A DNA stretch of 64,000 nucleotides from Bradyrhizobium sp. CCGUVB1N3 (GCF_024199925.1 NZ_JANADR010000001.1:3596001-3660000); one strand, 5' to 3'; counted from the stretch's first letter, positions 45,210 through 54,557 are shown. Notes: generated by a model from the sequence alone, not told the origin. Program-made: numbers and translations.

Positions 45210-45833
45210 CTAGTCCGGCCTGACCATCTCGAACATGTTTTCCGGCTTGATCTCGAAATAGTCGCCGCGCCGTCCCGCACGGACGATCGGACGGGTCGCA
45301 GCCGTCTGGTAGACGCCGTCCTTGATGAAGGCCTTGTCGATGTGGACGGCGACGACCTCGCCGAGTGTCAACCAGGCGTCGGCTTGCCGGCCGTCGGCGC
45401 CCTTGAGGCGCACGATGTCGGACACTTTGCATTCGAAGGCGACCGGGCTTTCGCCGACGCGCGGCACGTTGACGAGCCTGCCGGGCACGGCGGTGAGCCC
45501 TGCGATCTTGAATTCGTCGACCTCGGGGGCGACATGGGCGGCGGTCGCGTTCATCTGTTTCGCCAGGTCCATGGTGGCGAGATTCCAGACGAACTCTTTT
45601 GTCGCTTCGATATTGCCGACGGTGTCCTTCCAGTTGGTGGAGGAGAAGCCGATGATCGGCGGGGTGTAGCAGAAAGCGTTGAAGAAGCTGTAGGGCGCGA
45701 GGTTGACGTGCCCGTTCGTGTCACGCGAGGAGATCCAGCCGATCGGCCGCGGCGCGATGATGGCGTTGAAGGGATCGTGCTTGAGGCCATGGCCCTTGCC
45801 TGGCTCGTAGAAGTGCAGGTCTTTCTCGGTCAC
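45210..45833 (-). CDS. Flavin reductase-like domain protein (FMN-binding split barrel)
   Basis: The 207-residue protein has the flavin reductase-like pattern: FNAIIAPRPIGWISSRD near residue 22, VNLAPYSFFNAFCYTPPIIGFS, and the C-terminal AWLTLGEVVAVHID. These proteins bind FMN and either reduce flavin with NAD(P)H or have an unknown redox role. A GTG start at 45833 is chosen: GGGGA lies nine bases upstream, and the in-frame extension further upstream is translated from repeat family B (LRCARNDD) and is not family sequence. Confidence 0.84.
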   Translation of the reverse strand: MTEKDLHFYEPGKGHGLKHDPFNAIIAPRPIGWISSRDTNGHVNLAPYSFFNAFCYTPPIIGFSSTNWKDTVGNIEATKEFVWNLATMDLAKQMNATAAHVAPEVDEFKIAGLTAVPGRLVNVPRVGESPVAFECKVSDIVRLKGADGRQADAWLTLGEVVAVHIDKAFIKDGVYQTAATRPIVRAGRRGDYFEIKPENMFEMVRPD

Positions 45834-45850
45834 GTTGGCTTTTCCCCGAT

Positions 45851-45931
45851 CGTCATTGCGAGCGCAGCGAAGCACTCCAGAATCCCTCCGACGAGACAGT
45901 CCGGATTGCTTCGCTGCGCTCGCAATGACGG
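45851..45931. repeat. Palindromic repeat, family B
   Basis: CGTCATTGCGAGCGCAGCGA at the left pairs with TCGCTGCGCTCGCAATGACG at the right, 20 bases each and perfectly complementary. It starts 18 bases upstream of the flavin reductase start. Confidence 0.9.
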
Positions 45932-45963
45932 AGTTTGCTGGTTCGTCCTGCGCGCCATTATCT

Positions 45964-46005
45964 CGTCATTCCGGGCCGGTCCGCAGGACCGAACCCGGAA
46001 TGACG
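45964..46005. repeat. Palindromic repeat, family A (short form)
   Basis: CGTCATTCCGGG and CCCGGAATGACG arms surround a GGTCCGCAGGACC hairpin. It follows the stop of the TetR gene that ends at 46038. Confidence 0.87.
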
Positions 46006-46037
46006 GCCAGTCCTTATAGGAGAAATTCCGCCACGCG

Positions 46038-46637
46038 TCAGTGACGCGGCGACAGGCCTGCGATGACGAAATCGATCATCTGGTCGATCGTCGGGCCCGG
46101 CTTGGTGGCGCATTGGGCGATCATCTGGGGGTGGAAGAAGCGCATCATCGCGGTGCAGGCGCAGAGCGAGGCCAGCTGCAGGTCCGGAGCCTCGAATTCG
46201 CCGGAGGCGACACCCTGGGCGATCATCTGGCCGATGATCGAGGCGATACACTCCATATGGGCGACGCAGACGTCCCAGTCTTCCTGCATCGCGATCTCGA
46301 CCATCTCATGCAGCTTGGAATCACCGACATAGCGCTCGGTATTCATGCGATGGATGGTCGTCAGAAGCTGCCGGAAGCGGTCGCGCACCGGACCGGGCTG
46401 GGCCACGATCCGCTGCGCATCAAGTTCGACCTCGCCCATCAACGCCCGGGCGACGGACTGATGGATCGCCTTCTTCGATTCGAAGAAGCGATAGACGTTG
46501 GCCGGACTCATCCGAAGCTCTTTGGCGATGTCGCCGACAGTGGTCTTCTGGTAGCCGATCTGGCGGAACAGCCGCTCGGCCACCTCGAGGATGCGCTCCC
46601 GGGTGTCGCTTTCGATATGTTCCGAAACCAGTGTCAT
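46038..46637 (-). CDS. TetR family regulator at the end of the RND efflux operon
   Basis: The 199-residue protein has a TetR helix-turn-helix at about residues 12-60 (TRERILEVAERLFRQIGYQKTTVGDIAKEL, with MSPANVYRFFESKKAI) and a helical ligand domain with CVAHMECIASIIGQMI. It lies 31 bases after the RND pump gene on the same strand, so it probably represses the adaptor-pump operon as the last member of it. The ligand is likely a pump substrate, by analogy with other such arrangements. Confidence 0.9.
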   Translation of the reverse strand: MTLVSEHIESDTRERILEVAERLFRQIGYQKTTVGDIAKELRMSPANVYRFFESKKAIHQSVARALMGEVELDAQRIVAQPGPVRDRFRQLLTTIHRMNTERYVGDSKLHEMVEIAMQEDWDVCVAHMECIASIIGQMIAQGVASGEFEAPDLQLASLCACTAMMRFFHPQMIAQCATKPGPTIDQMIDFVIAGLSPRH

Positions 46638-46668
46638 CTGTCAGGACTCGTCAATACTCACTCTTCAT

Positions 46669-49600
46669 CTATTCAGCGGCCTCAGCAAGCGGAAATGCGG
46701 GCTCGGCATCGCTACCATGTTGCGGTGCAACTTCCGGCTGCTCGGCCGTTCCAGCCTCGTCCAGGCTCTTGCGGAACCAGAGGGCATAGAGGCCCGGCAG
46801 ATACAGGAGCGTCAGGAAGGTCGCAACGAACAAGCCGCCCATGATGGTGATCGCCATCGGGCCCCAGAACGCCGAGCGCGACAGCGGGATCATGGCGAGG
46901 ATCGCAGCGAGCGCGGTGAGCACCACCGGACGGGCGCGGCGGACGGTCGCCTCCACGATCGCCTCACGCCGGGTCAGGCCATGGGAGACGTCTGTCTCGA
47001 TCTGGTCGACCAGGATGACCGCGTTGCGCATGATCATGCCGGCAAGCGCGATCAGGCCGAGCAGTGCCACGAAGCCGAACGGCTGGTTGGCGACATTGAG
47101 CCCGAGGGACGCACCGACGATGCCCAGCGGCGCGGTGAGGAACACCAGGATCAGGCGCGAGAAGCTCTGAAGCTGGATCATCAGAAGCGTCAGCATCACC
47201 ATGACCATCACCGGGAAGAGGATGAAGATCGAGGCATTGCCCTTGGCGGATTCCTCGAATGCGCCGCCCGGCTCGATGCGGTAGGCCGGCTCGAGGTAGT
47301 CCTTGATCTGTTGCAGCTTCGGCGCGATCTGGCTGGTGACGTCGGGCGCCTGCACGCCGTCGACGACGTCGGAGCGCACGGTGATCGCCATGTCGCGGTT
47401 GCGCCGCCACAGGATCGGCTCCTCGTGGGAATACTCGATCTTGGCGATCTGCTGGAGCGGAACGGCGACGCCATTGCGCGAGGTGATGGTGAGATCGCCG
47501 ACATGGGCGAGGTCGAGCCGCTCGGACGGGATCGCACGGGCGACCACGCCGACCTTCTCGATGCCGTCGCGCACGGTCGTCACCTGCGCACCGGAGATCA
47601 GCATCGCGAGCGACTGCGAGACCTCCTGCGGGGTGAGTCCCATCGCACGCGCACGGTCCTGATCGACGACGAGCTTGAGGTACGGCGACTGCTCGTTCCA
47701 GTCGAGCTGGACGTCCTTGACGTTCTTGTTCTGCCGCATGACGTCGCGCACCTGGTAAGCGATCTCGCGCACCTTGTTGGGATCGGGGCCGATCACGCGG
47801 AACTGCACGGGGAAGCCGACCGGCGGGCCGAAATTGAAGCGGTCGACGCGGACGCGGGCTTCGTTGAGCGCACCGTCGGCAACGGCGTTCTCGAGCTTCG
47901 CCTTGATACGCTCGCGCGCCTCGACACCCTTGGCGACGATGACGATCTCGGCAAAGGCCTCGTTCGGCAGTTGCGGATTGAGGCCGAGCCAGAAGCGCGG
48001 CGAGCCCTGCCCGACATAGGCCGTGTAGGTCGCGATGTCCTTGTCGTCCTTCAACAGCTTCTCGGCGTCCTTCACCGCCTTTTCGGTGACGTTGAAGGCC
48101 GTGCCTTCCGGCAGGCGGAGCTGGAGGAACAGCTCGGGCCGCTCTGAGAGCGGGAAGAACTGCTGCTGGACGTGACCAAAGCCGACGATCGAGGCGACGA
48201 AGACGCCGACGGTCGCGACCACCACCGTGATGCGGTGGTTGACGCACCACTGCACGATGGCGCGAAGGCCGCGATACATCCGCGTCTCATAGACCGCGTG
48301 CGGATCGTGGTTGTGGTGCAGCTTGATGTTGGGGAGCAGCTTGACACCGATGTAGGGCGTGAAGATCACCGCAACGAACCATGAGGCGACCAGCGCGATC
48401 GCCACGATCCAGAAGATGCTGCCGGCATATTCGCCGACCGCCGAATTGGCAAAGCCGATGGGGAGGAAGCCAGCGGCCGTGACCAGCGTTCCCGTCAGCA
48501 TCGGAAACGCAGTCGATTCCCAGGCAAAGGACGCCGCGCGGATGCGGTCCCAGCCCTGCTCCATCTTCACCACCATCATCTCGACCGCGATGATGGCGTC
48601 GTCAACGAGCAGGCCGAGCGCGATGATCAGCGCACCGAGCGAGATGCGGTGCAGGTCGAGCGACATCGAGTTCATGACGATGAAGACGATGCCGAGCACC
48701 AGCGGCACGGACAGCGCGACCACGATGCCGGTGCGCCAGCCGAGCGCGACAAAGGACACGAACAGCACGATCGCGAGCGCTTCCACGAAAGAGTGCACGA
48801 ACTCGCCCACGGCGTGCTCGACCACGTTGGGCTGGTCGGCAATCAGCCCGACGTCGATGCCCTGCGGCACCGCCTTCATGAATTCGCCGGTCGCCTTTTC
48901 GACGTTCTTGCCGAGCTCGAGGATGTTGGCGCCCTTGGCGGTGACCACGCCGATGCCGATCGCGGGCTTGCCTTCCTGGCGCACCATGAAGCTCGGCGGA
49001 TCGACGTAACCATGCGTGACGGTCGCGATGTCGCCGAGGCGGAAGACGCGGCCGTTGCTCTCGACGGGGGTTTCGGCAACGGCCTTGGCGCCGTCGAGCG
49101 CGCCGGTGACGCGCAGCGGCACGCGCTGCGAGGAGGTTTCGACCGTGCCGGCGGGGGTCACGTTGTTCTGCTTGGCGAGCGAATCGAACAGCGCCTGCGG
49201 CGTGACGCCGAGGGTCGCGAGTTTCGCATGCGAGAACTCGACATAGACGCGCTCGTCCTGCGTGCCGTAGACGTCGACCTTGGTCACGCCGGGAACCTTA
49301 AGGAGGCGCTGACGGAAACCTTCGGCGGTCTTCTTGAGCTGCGCATAGTCGGCGCCGTCGCCGGTCATCATGTAGAGAATGGAATCGACGTCGGAGAACT
49401 CGTCGTTGACGACGGGTCCGAGAATGCCCGAGGGCAACTGGCCCTGCACGTCGACCAGCTTCTTGCGCAGGAGATAGAAGAGATACGGTACGTCCTTCGG
49501 CGGCGTGCTGTCGCGGAAGGTCACCTGCATCGCGGTGAAGGCTGGCTTCGAGTAGGTCTGCACCTTCTCGAAATAGGGAAGCTCCTGGAGCTTCTTCTCG

Positions 49601-49809
49601 ATGGGGTCGGCGACCTGGGCCTGCATCTCCTGCGCGGTGGCGCCCGGCCAGATCACGGAGACGTTGACCACCTTCACGGTGAAGAACGGATCTTCGGCGC
49701 GCCCGAGCTTCTGATAGGAAAAGAACCCGGCGGCGCCAAGCACGATCATCAGGAACAGCACCAGCGTCGGATGGCTGACGGCCCAGGCGGAAAGGTTGAA
49801 GCGCTTCAT
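46669..49809 (-). CDS. RND family efflux pump, inner membrane permease
   Basis: The 1046-residue protein has the two-fold RND plan of twelve membrane helices with two large periplasmic loops. The proton-relay aspartates are in LGLLVDDAIIAVE, in the fourth helix near residues 403-408. The N-terminus MKRFNLSAWAVSHPTLVLFLM, the porter sequence RPELFLQLRLPEGT and the C-terminal GMIMRNAVILVDQIE are characteristic of the HAE1-like branch that pairs with short lipoprotein adaptors. It exports hydrophobic compounds or metabolites through a TolC-type channel not encoded here. It lies downstream of its adaptor gene (178-base gap with a repeat) and upstream of a TetR gene. Confidence 0.94.
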   Translation of the reverse strand: MKRFNLSAWAVSHPTLVLFLMIVLGAAGFFSYQKLGRAEDPFFTVKVVNVSVIWPGATAQEMQAQVADPIEKKLQELPYFEKVQTYSKPAFTAMQVTFRDSTPPKDVPYLFYLLRKKLVDVQGQLPSGILGPVVNDEFSDVDSILYMMTGDGADYAQLKKTAEGFRQRLLKVPGVTKVDVYGTQDERVYVEFSHAKLATLGVTPQALFDSLAKQNNVTPAGTVETSSQRVPLRVTGALDGAKAVAETPVESNGRVFRLGDIATVTHGYVDPPSFMVRQEGKPAIGIGVVTAKGANILELGKNVEKATGEFMKAVPQGIDVGLIADQPNVVEHAVGEFVHSFVEALAIVLFVSFVALGWRTGIVVALSVPLVLGIVFIVMNSMSLDLHRISLGALIIALGLLVDDAIIAVEMMVVKMEQGWDRIRAASFAWESTAFPMLTGTLVTAAGFLPIGFANSAVGEYAGSIFWIVAIALVASWFVAVIFTPYIGVKLLPNIKLHHNHDPHAVYETRMYRGLRAIVQWCVNHRITVVVATVGVFVASIVGFGHVQQQFFPLSERPELFLQLRLPEGTAFNVTEKAVKDAEKLLKDDKDIATYTAYVGQGSPRFWLGLNPQLPNEAFAEIVIVAKGVEARERIKAKLENAVADGALNEARVRVDRFNFGPPVGFPVQFRVIGPDPNKVREIAYQVRDVMRQNKNVKDVQLDWNEQSPYLKLVVDQDRARAMGLTPQEVSQSLAMLISGAQVTTVRDGIEKVGVVARAIPSERLDLAHVGDLTITSRNGVAVPLQQIAKIEYSHEEPILWRRNRDMAITVRSDVVDGVQAPDVTSQIAPKLQQIKDYLEPAYRIEPGGAFEESAKGNASIFILFPVMVMVMLTLLMIQLQSFSRLILVFLTAPLGIVGASLGLNVANQPFGFVALLGLIALAGMIMRNAVILVDQIETDVSHGLTRREAIVEATVRRARPVVLTALAAILAMIPLSRSAFWGPMAITIMGGLFVATFLTLLYLPGLYALWFRKSLDEAGTAEQPEVAPQHGSDAEPAFPLAEAAE

Positions 49810-49868
49810 CGCACTCTCTCCAGAGGTGACCCAATTGCCAAGAACAAAACAACCAACCCTGTTAAACC

Positions 49869-49977
49869 CGTCATTGCGAGGTAGCGAAGCGATCCAGGGG
49901 GCTGGGCAGGTTCCGGATCACTTCGCCGCTTCTTCCATCGCATTTGCGCGACGGCCGAAACTCACCTCGCAATGACG
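49869..49977. repeat. Palindromic repeat, family B, inside the RND operon
   Basis: CGTCATTGCGAGGT at the left pairs with ACCTCGCAATGACG at the right, with a GCGAAGCGATCC stretch inside. It sits between the adaptor gene (stop 49988) and the pump gene (start 49809), so it would be transcribed in the intercistronic message. Confidence 0.88.
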
Positions 49978-49987
49978 AACCGTGTAA

Positions 49988-51094
49988 CTAGAACGATAGC
50001 GAGGACACGATCCGGACCTTCTGGTTCGGATCGAGCTTTTGCACGCCGAGCGCGACGATCTTCGCACCCTCTTCCACGCCACTGGTGATGACGACGTCGT
50101 TGCTCTCGTAGGATTTCACCGTGACCGGCTTCAGCGCCACCGTGCCGTTGTCGTCGACGACATAGAAGGAAGGCTTGCCGCCTTCGTTGAACAGCGCCGA
50201 CAGCGGCAGTCGCGCGACGCGCTCGCTCGCGGCGTCCGACAGCGTCAGTGTCGCGGTCATGCCCAGCGCGACCTTGTCGTCGGCTTCCGGCAGTGAGAAT
50301 TTTGCAAGATAAGTGCGCGTGGCGGGATCGGCGGCAGGCGCGATCTCGCGCAGCTTGGCGGCGTATTTCTTGTTGGGCTCCGACCAAAGAGTGACGCTGG
50401 CGACGCCCGACTTGGCGCGTCCGACCAGCGTCTCAGGGATCGCGACGACCGCTTCCTTCTCGGCAAAGCGGGCGACGCGGATCGAAGCCTGGCCCGCGGC
50501 GACCACCTGGCCGGGCTCGATCAGCGTTGCGGTGACGACGCCGCGGGCGTCGGCGTTGAGCGTCGCGTAGGAAAGGGAATTCTTGGTCAACTCGACCGAG
50601 CGCTCGGCGCGATTCAACCGCGCGCGGGCCTCGTCGGCGGCGGCGCGGCTCGAATCCATCTGCGCGTCGGTGGTCCAGCCCTTGGCCTTCAGATCCTTGG
50701 CGCGCTGCTCGGCGGCAGCGGCCTGGGCCAGCACGCCGGTCGCGGCGGTCTGCTCGGCCACGGCCTGCTCGGCCTGGAGCTTCAGATCGACTTCATCGAG
50801 GGTCGCGAGCGGCTGGCCCTCCTCGACGGTCTGGCCGACCTCAACCAGGCGCTTGGCCACCTTGCCGGCGACCCGGAAACCGAGGTCGCTCTCGATCCGG
50901 GGCCTGATGGTGCCGACGAAGCTGCGCTCCGGCGTATCGGCCTCGTAATGGGCGGTTGCGACCAGAACCGGCCGCGGCGGCTCGGCTTTTTGCGCCACGG
51001 TGTCATTGCATCCGGCCAGCGCGACCGCCATCAGAGCCAGCGAAGCACCTGCCAAGAGCTTGGAATAGCTCGACAAAATCGACCGGACGAACAT
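49988..51094 (-). CDS. RND efflux periplasmic adaptor, lipoprotein
   Basis: The 368-residue protein has a lipoprotein signal with lipobox LAGC at Cys29, a first lipoyl half (VAGKVAKRLVEVGQTVEEGQPLATLD), an alpha-hairpin (about residues 110-175), a second lipoyl half (NADARGVVTATLIEPGQVV), a beta-barrel and a membrane-proximal domain. It bridges the pump to an outer membrane channel. The ATG at 51094 is chosen over an upstream in-frame Met because AGGAG lies seven bases before it and the lipobox then falls at the proper distance. It is the first gene of the efflux operon. Confidence 0.93.
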   Translation of the reverse strand: MFVRSILSSYSKLLAGASLALMAVALAGCNDTVAQKAEPPRPVLVATAHYEADTPERSFVGTIRPRIESDLGFRVAGKVAKRLVEVGQTVEEGQPLATLDEVDLKLQAEQAVAEQTAATGVLAQAAAAEQRAKDLKAKGWTTDAQMDSSRAAADEARARLNRAERSVELTKNSLSYATLNADARGVVTATLIEPGQVVAAGQASIRVARFAEKEAVVAIPETLVGRAKSGVASVTLWSEPNKKYAAKLREIAPAADPATRTYLAKFSLPEADDKVALGMTATLTLSDAASERVARLPLSALFNEGGKPSFYVVDDNGTVALKPVTVKSYESNDVVITSGVEEGAKIVALGVQKLDPNQKVRIVSSLSF

Positions 51095-51248
51095 CGGACA
51101 CTCCTGCGGCTGTGTTCTGGAGGAATGTCGACTAATCACTGATAAAAGTCAATAATCGTCAGTCATCAGAAAAACGTGAGCGTTAAGGGATGGTAAGGAG
51201 CCCCTTCCCGTCGCCCTGGCGAAAGCCAGGGTGAATCTAGATGGGGAA

Positions 51249-51328
51249 GTCATTCCGGGTCGATGCGCAGCGCCGAACCCGGACTCCCGAGATTCCGGGT
51301 TCGCGCTCCGCGCGCCCCGGAATGACGG
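51249..51328. repeat. Palindromic repeat, family A (long form)
   Basis: GTCATTCCGGG at the left pairs with CCCCGGAATGAC at the right, with nested GAACCCGGA and TTCCGGGTTC arms. It lies between the RND operon promoter region and the MFS gene stop at 51335. Confidence 0.86.
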
Positions 51329-51334
51329 CAACCC

Positions 51335-52681
51335 TCACCGCCCCTCTTCAGCGAACTCGTGCTCGCTCTCGTGACCGCCGACGAAGACCAGGACGCCGGC
51401 GATCAGGGGCAGGATGGCAAGGACCAGGAGGCCGGTCGAGGTCTGGCCGGTGGCTTCCTTGACCCAGCCGATCAGATAGGGGCCGCCGAAGCTGGCGAGA
51501 TTGCCGATCGAGTTGATCAGCGCGATGCCGCCCGCGGCGGCCGTGCCGGAGAGCCATGCGGTCGGCAGGGTCCAGAACACGCCGAAGCAGCAGAACACGC
51601 CGATCGCGGCCACCGTCAGCGCCACCATCGTCAGGGTGGGATCGGTGAGATAGGAGGAGACGGCGAGCGCGACGGCGGTGAGGAGCAGCGGCGCGCCGAC
51701 ATGCATCACGCGCTCGCGCGTGGCGTCGGAATGCCGCGCCCACAGGATCATGGCGATGGTGCCGAACAAATACGGGATCGCGGTGACGAAGCCGGTCTGC
51801 GCGTTGGTGAGGCCAAAGGCCTTCACGATCTGCGGCAGCCAGAACTGCATGCCGTAGAGCGCGCCGACGAAGCCGAAGTAGATCAGGCTCAGCGTAATCA
51901 CCTTCGGCGACGACAAGGCTTCGCCGAGCGAGAGGTGCTTCACCGCCTGCTTGGCCGCGATCTCCGAATCAAGCCTGGCCTTGAGCCAGGCCTTCTGCTC
52001 GGCCGACAGCCAGTCCGCCTTCTCCGGCTTGTCCGTGAGATAGAACCAGGTGACGATGCCGAGCAGAACCGACGGCACGCCCTCGATGATGAAGAGCCAC
52101 TGCCAGCCCTGCAAGCCGAGCACGCCGTCAAGCCCGAGCAGCAGGCCCGAGATCGGCGCGCCGATCACGGTCGAGACCGGCACTGCGATGGCAAAGGCCG
52201 CGAGGAAGCGCGCGCGATATTCGGCCGGGTACCAATAGGTGAGATAAAGGATGATGCCGGGGAAGAAGCCGGCTTCGGCGACGCCGAGCAGGAAGCGCAG
52301 GACGTAGAAGCTGGTGACGCCGCTCACCAGCGCCATCAGCGCCGAGATGATGCCCCAGGTCACCATGATGCGGGCGATCCAGCGGCTCGCGCCGAATCTC
52401 TCCAGCGCCAGGTTGCTCGGCACCTCGAAGATGAAATAGCCGATGAAGAAGATGCCGGCGCCCCAGGAGAAGATCAGCGGCGTGAACTTCAATTCCGCAT
52501 TCATGGTCAGCGCGGCGAAGCCGAGATTGACGCGGTCGAGATAGGAAAAGAAGTAGGCCAGCACCAGGAATGGAATCAGGCGCCAAGAGATGGCGCGGAT
52601 GGTCGAGGTCTCGATCGCGCTCTTATTCGGGTTCTTGGCTTTGCCTGCGGAACCGGCAATGGTGGTGGTGGTCTGGCTCAT
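51335..52681 (-). CDS. MFS transporter, anion:cation symporter family
   Basis: The 448-residue protein has twelve predicted membrane segments and ACS-family landmarks: AYFFSYLDRVNLGFAALTM in helix 1, WGAGIFFIGYFIFEVPSNL (positions about 67-85), a FLLGVAEAGFFPGIILYLTYWYP stretch, and a central cytoplasmic loop (ADWLSAEQKAWLKARLDSE). Such proteins import organic anions such as phthalate, hexuronates, tartrate or 4-hydroxyphenylacetate with protons; the substrate is unknown. The ATG at 52681 begins MSQTTTTIAGS; the longer upstream frame overlaps the divergent DUF2809 gene. There are no catabolic neighbours. Confidence 0.91.
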   Translation of the reverse strand: MSQTTTTIAGSAGKAKNPNKSAIETSTIRAISWRLIPFLVLAYFFSYLDRVNLGFAALTMNAELKFTPLIFSWGAGIFFIGYFIFEVPSNLALERFGASRWIARIMVTWGIISALMALVSGVTSFYVLRFLLGVAEAGFFPGIILYLTYWYPAEYRARFLAAFAIAVPVSTVIGAPISGLLLGLDGVLGLQGWQWLFIIEGVPSVLLGIVTWFYLTDKPEKADWLSAEQKAWLKARLDSEIAAKQAVKHLSLGEALSSPKVITLSLIYFGFVGALYGMQFWLPQIVKAFGLTNAQTGFVTAIPYLFGTIAMILWARHSDATRERVMHVGAPLLLTAVALAVSSYLTDPTLTMVALTVAAIGVFCCFGVFWTLPTAWLSGTAAAGGIALINSIGNLASFGGPYLIGWVKEATGQTSTGLLVLAILPLIAGVLVFVGGHESEHEFAEEGR

Positions 52682-52760
52682 GGCGTCCCCCTGGTTGTTG
52701 CTTTTCTTAGGTCTGAAGGCGGTTTTGAGCATCGCGGCGAAAGAGTCAATGGAGCGAGCA

Positions 52761-53189
52761 ATGCACGGAACGCAATCGACCACCCCTGTTGCGCCGCCGC
52801 AGGCATCGCTGGTCCGCGCCGCCCTCGCCCTCGTCGTGATCGCCTGCGGCCTCGCCTTGCGCTGGTACGGCTTTCCGCTTGGGCTCTCCGCCTTCGTCGT
52901 GAAGTATGGCGGCTCGCTGCTATGGGCGACCATGGTGTTCTTCCTGGTCGGAGCCCTGCTGCCACACCTGACGCGGCCACAGATTGCGGGCATTGCGGCG
53001 GCGATCGCGATCGTCGTCGAACTGTCCCGGCTGGTGCATACGCCCTGGCTCGATGCGTTCCGCCTGACGACCGCCGGTGCGCTGCTCCTGGGGCGGATCT
53101 TTTCGCTGTGGAATATCGTGGCCTACGCGATCGGAATCGTGTTCGGCGCCTGGATCGACCGCCTCGTTGCGCTGCGTAGGGTGGGTTAG
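52761..53189 (+). CDS. DUF2809 family membrane protein
   Basis: The 142-residue protein has about four membrane segments (about residues 18-35, 45-65, 75-90 and 115-135) and the DUF2809 pattern AFVVKYGGSLLWATMVFFLVG. The function is unknown. The ATG at 52761 is chosen because GGAG lies six bases upstream; an ATG at 52749 is an alternative. The last four codons (Arg-Arg-Val-Gly) and the stop lie inside the left arm of the palindromic repeat at 53175-53265. Confidence 0.8.
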   Translation: MHGTQSTTPVAPPQASLVRAALALVVIACGLALRWYGFPLGLSAFVVKYGGSLLWATMVFFLVGALLPHLTRPQIAGIAAAIAIVVELSRLVHTPWLDAFRLTTAGALLLGRIFSLWNIVAYAIGIVFGAWIDRLVALRRVG

Positions 53190-53265
53190 CCGAAGGCGTA
53201 ACCCACCGCGGTTCATCCACGCGGAAACTGAAGTGGTGGGTTACGCTTCGCTAACCCACCCTACG
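53175..53265. repeat. Palindromic repeat, family D, overlapping a gene end
   Basis: CGTAGGGTGGGTTAGC at the left pairs with GCTAACCCACCCTACG at the right, and inside them GTAACCCACC pairs with GGTGGGTTAC. It contains the stop codon of the DUF2809 gene and ends five bases before the converging YcaQ-like gene stop. Confidence 0.9.
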
Positions 53266-53269
53266 CTGG

Positions 53270-54448
53270 CTACGAAGTCGCATCCTCCTCCGCCAATTGA
53301 AAGCGCTCGAAACGATCGAGCTCGTCCTCGATCCTGCGCTTCAGCTCCTTGCGGCCGGCGGTCTTTTTGCCGTTGCCGACCCAGGTCCATTTCTGCATCA
53401 GGAGTTTCTTGCTCTGCCGGTCGGCCTTGAGATCCAGCGCGGCCACGATCTCGTCACCGACGAGCACCGGTAGCGCGAAATAGCCGAGCTTGCGCCTGGC
53501 CTTCGGCACATAAGCCTCGAACAGATGGTTGTAGTCGAAGATGAGGTTGGTGCGCTTGCGCTGGATGATCAGGGGATCGAACGGCGAGAGGATGTGCACG
53601 AGATCGATCGGCGCGCCCTCGCCCGGCTCCAGCGCTGACGGCGCCGCCCAATGCTCCTGCTTGCCCGCGCCTTCCAAGGCGAGCGGCACGAGCTCGCCGC
53701 GTCGGACCCGTGATGCGATCAGGCGCGCAACCGCCTGCTTGCTCGGCGCGTCGAGATGGCAGATCGAATCGAGGCTCACGAGCCCTTGCGACCGCAGCGC
53801 GCGGTCGAGCAGGTAGGTCGTACCGTCCTTCGCAGAGGCCGGCTTCGGCAGCTTGTCCCAGCCGAAATGGCGCGTCATCAGCTCATAAGTTTTGAGCATA
53901 CCCTGGCGTTCGCTGATCGTGACGACGCCGGTGTAGAAGGCGAGTTGCAACGCCCGCTTCGAAGGCTTGCGACTCTGCCACAGATGCTCCTTCTCCGCGA
54001 GGACATCGTCCTCGATGTCGCGGATCGTCAGCGGGCCGGCCCGCACCAGCCGCATCACCTTGCGCATGTCGGCCGGGGTCACCGAAGCGAACCATTTGTG
54101 TCCGTCGCGCCGGTGCCCGCGCATCGCCGGCAGGAAGAAACGAAAGTCGTTCGTCGGCACGTAGGACAGCGCGTGCGTCCAATATTCGAACACGCTTCTG
54201 TCGACGCTCTGGGCATGGCGAAGGTCGGCGCGGCGATAGGACGGGATGCGGCTGTAGAGAATGTGGTGATGGCAGCGCTCGATGACGTTGATGGTATCAA
54301 TCTGCACGTAGCCGAGATGGGTAATCGCATCGGCGACCGCTTGCGCGCCCGCGCCAAAGGGCTCGCGTGTGTCGAGCCGCTGCGCGTGCAGCCAGATCTG
54401 CCGTGCCTGTGACGTGTGAAGCGCGAGTGGCTTGGGGGTACGGGACAT
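53270..54448 (-). CDS. YcaQ-like winged-helix DNA glycosylase family protein
   Basis: The 392-residue protein belongs to the HTH_42/YcaQ family: the Q-x-D motif (Gln49, Asp51 in YVQIDTINVIERCHH), HILYSRIPSY, EYWTHALSYVPTNDF, and tandem winged helices through the middle with a C-terminal LSPFDPLIIQRKR. E. coli YcaQ uses the Q-x-D motif to excise interstrand crosslinks and N7-alkylated purines. The motif is intact here, so repair of alkylated or crosslinked DNA is plausible. The ATG at 54448 is preferred to an upstream TTG. It stands alone. Confidence 0.86.
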   Translation of the reverse strand: MSRTPKPLALHTSQARQIWLHAQRLDTREPFGAGAQAVADAITHLGYVQIDTINVIERCHHHILYSRIPSYRRADLRHAQSVDRSVFEYWTHALSYVPTNDFRFFLPAMRGHRRDGHKWFASVTPADMRKVMRLVRAGPLTIRDIEDDVLAEKEHLWQSRKPSKRALQLAFYTGVVTISERQGMLKTYELMTRHFGWDKLPKPASAKDGTTYLLDRALRSQGLVSLDSICHLDAPSKQAVARLIASRVRRGELVPLALEGAGKQEHWAAPSALEPGEGAPIDLVHILSPFDPLIIQRKRTNLIFDYNHLFEAYVPKARRKLGYFALPVLVGDEIVAALDLKADRQSKKLLMQKWTWVGNGKKTAGRKELKRRIEDELDRFERFQLAEEDATS

Positions 54449-54496
54449 TGCGAGCGGCAATGTAGCGGGATTCGCAAGAAGGCAAAGAACAACAGC

Positions 54497-54534
54497 AAAG
54501 AAAAAGCCGCGCTGCCACCTGCTGACAACGCGGC
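54497..54534 (-). terminator. Rho-independent terminator of the Met-rich peptide gene
   Basis: On the minus strand GCCGCG pairs with CGCGGC (arms 54529-54534 and 54506-54511) and is followed by TTTTTCTTT. It lies 24 bases after the stop at 54558. Confidence 0.65.
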
Positions 54535-54557
54535 CGGAATCAGTACGAAGGCCTACA

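Noticed and set aside
51359..53179. 606-codon open frame antisense to the MFS gene
   Set aside because: It runs through the MFS gene and into the DUF2809 gene in a different frame and carries no domain.
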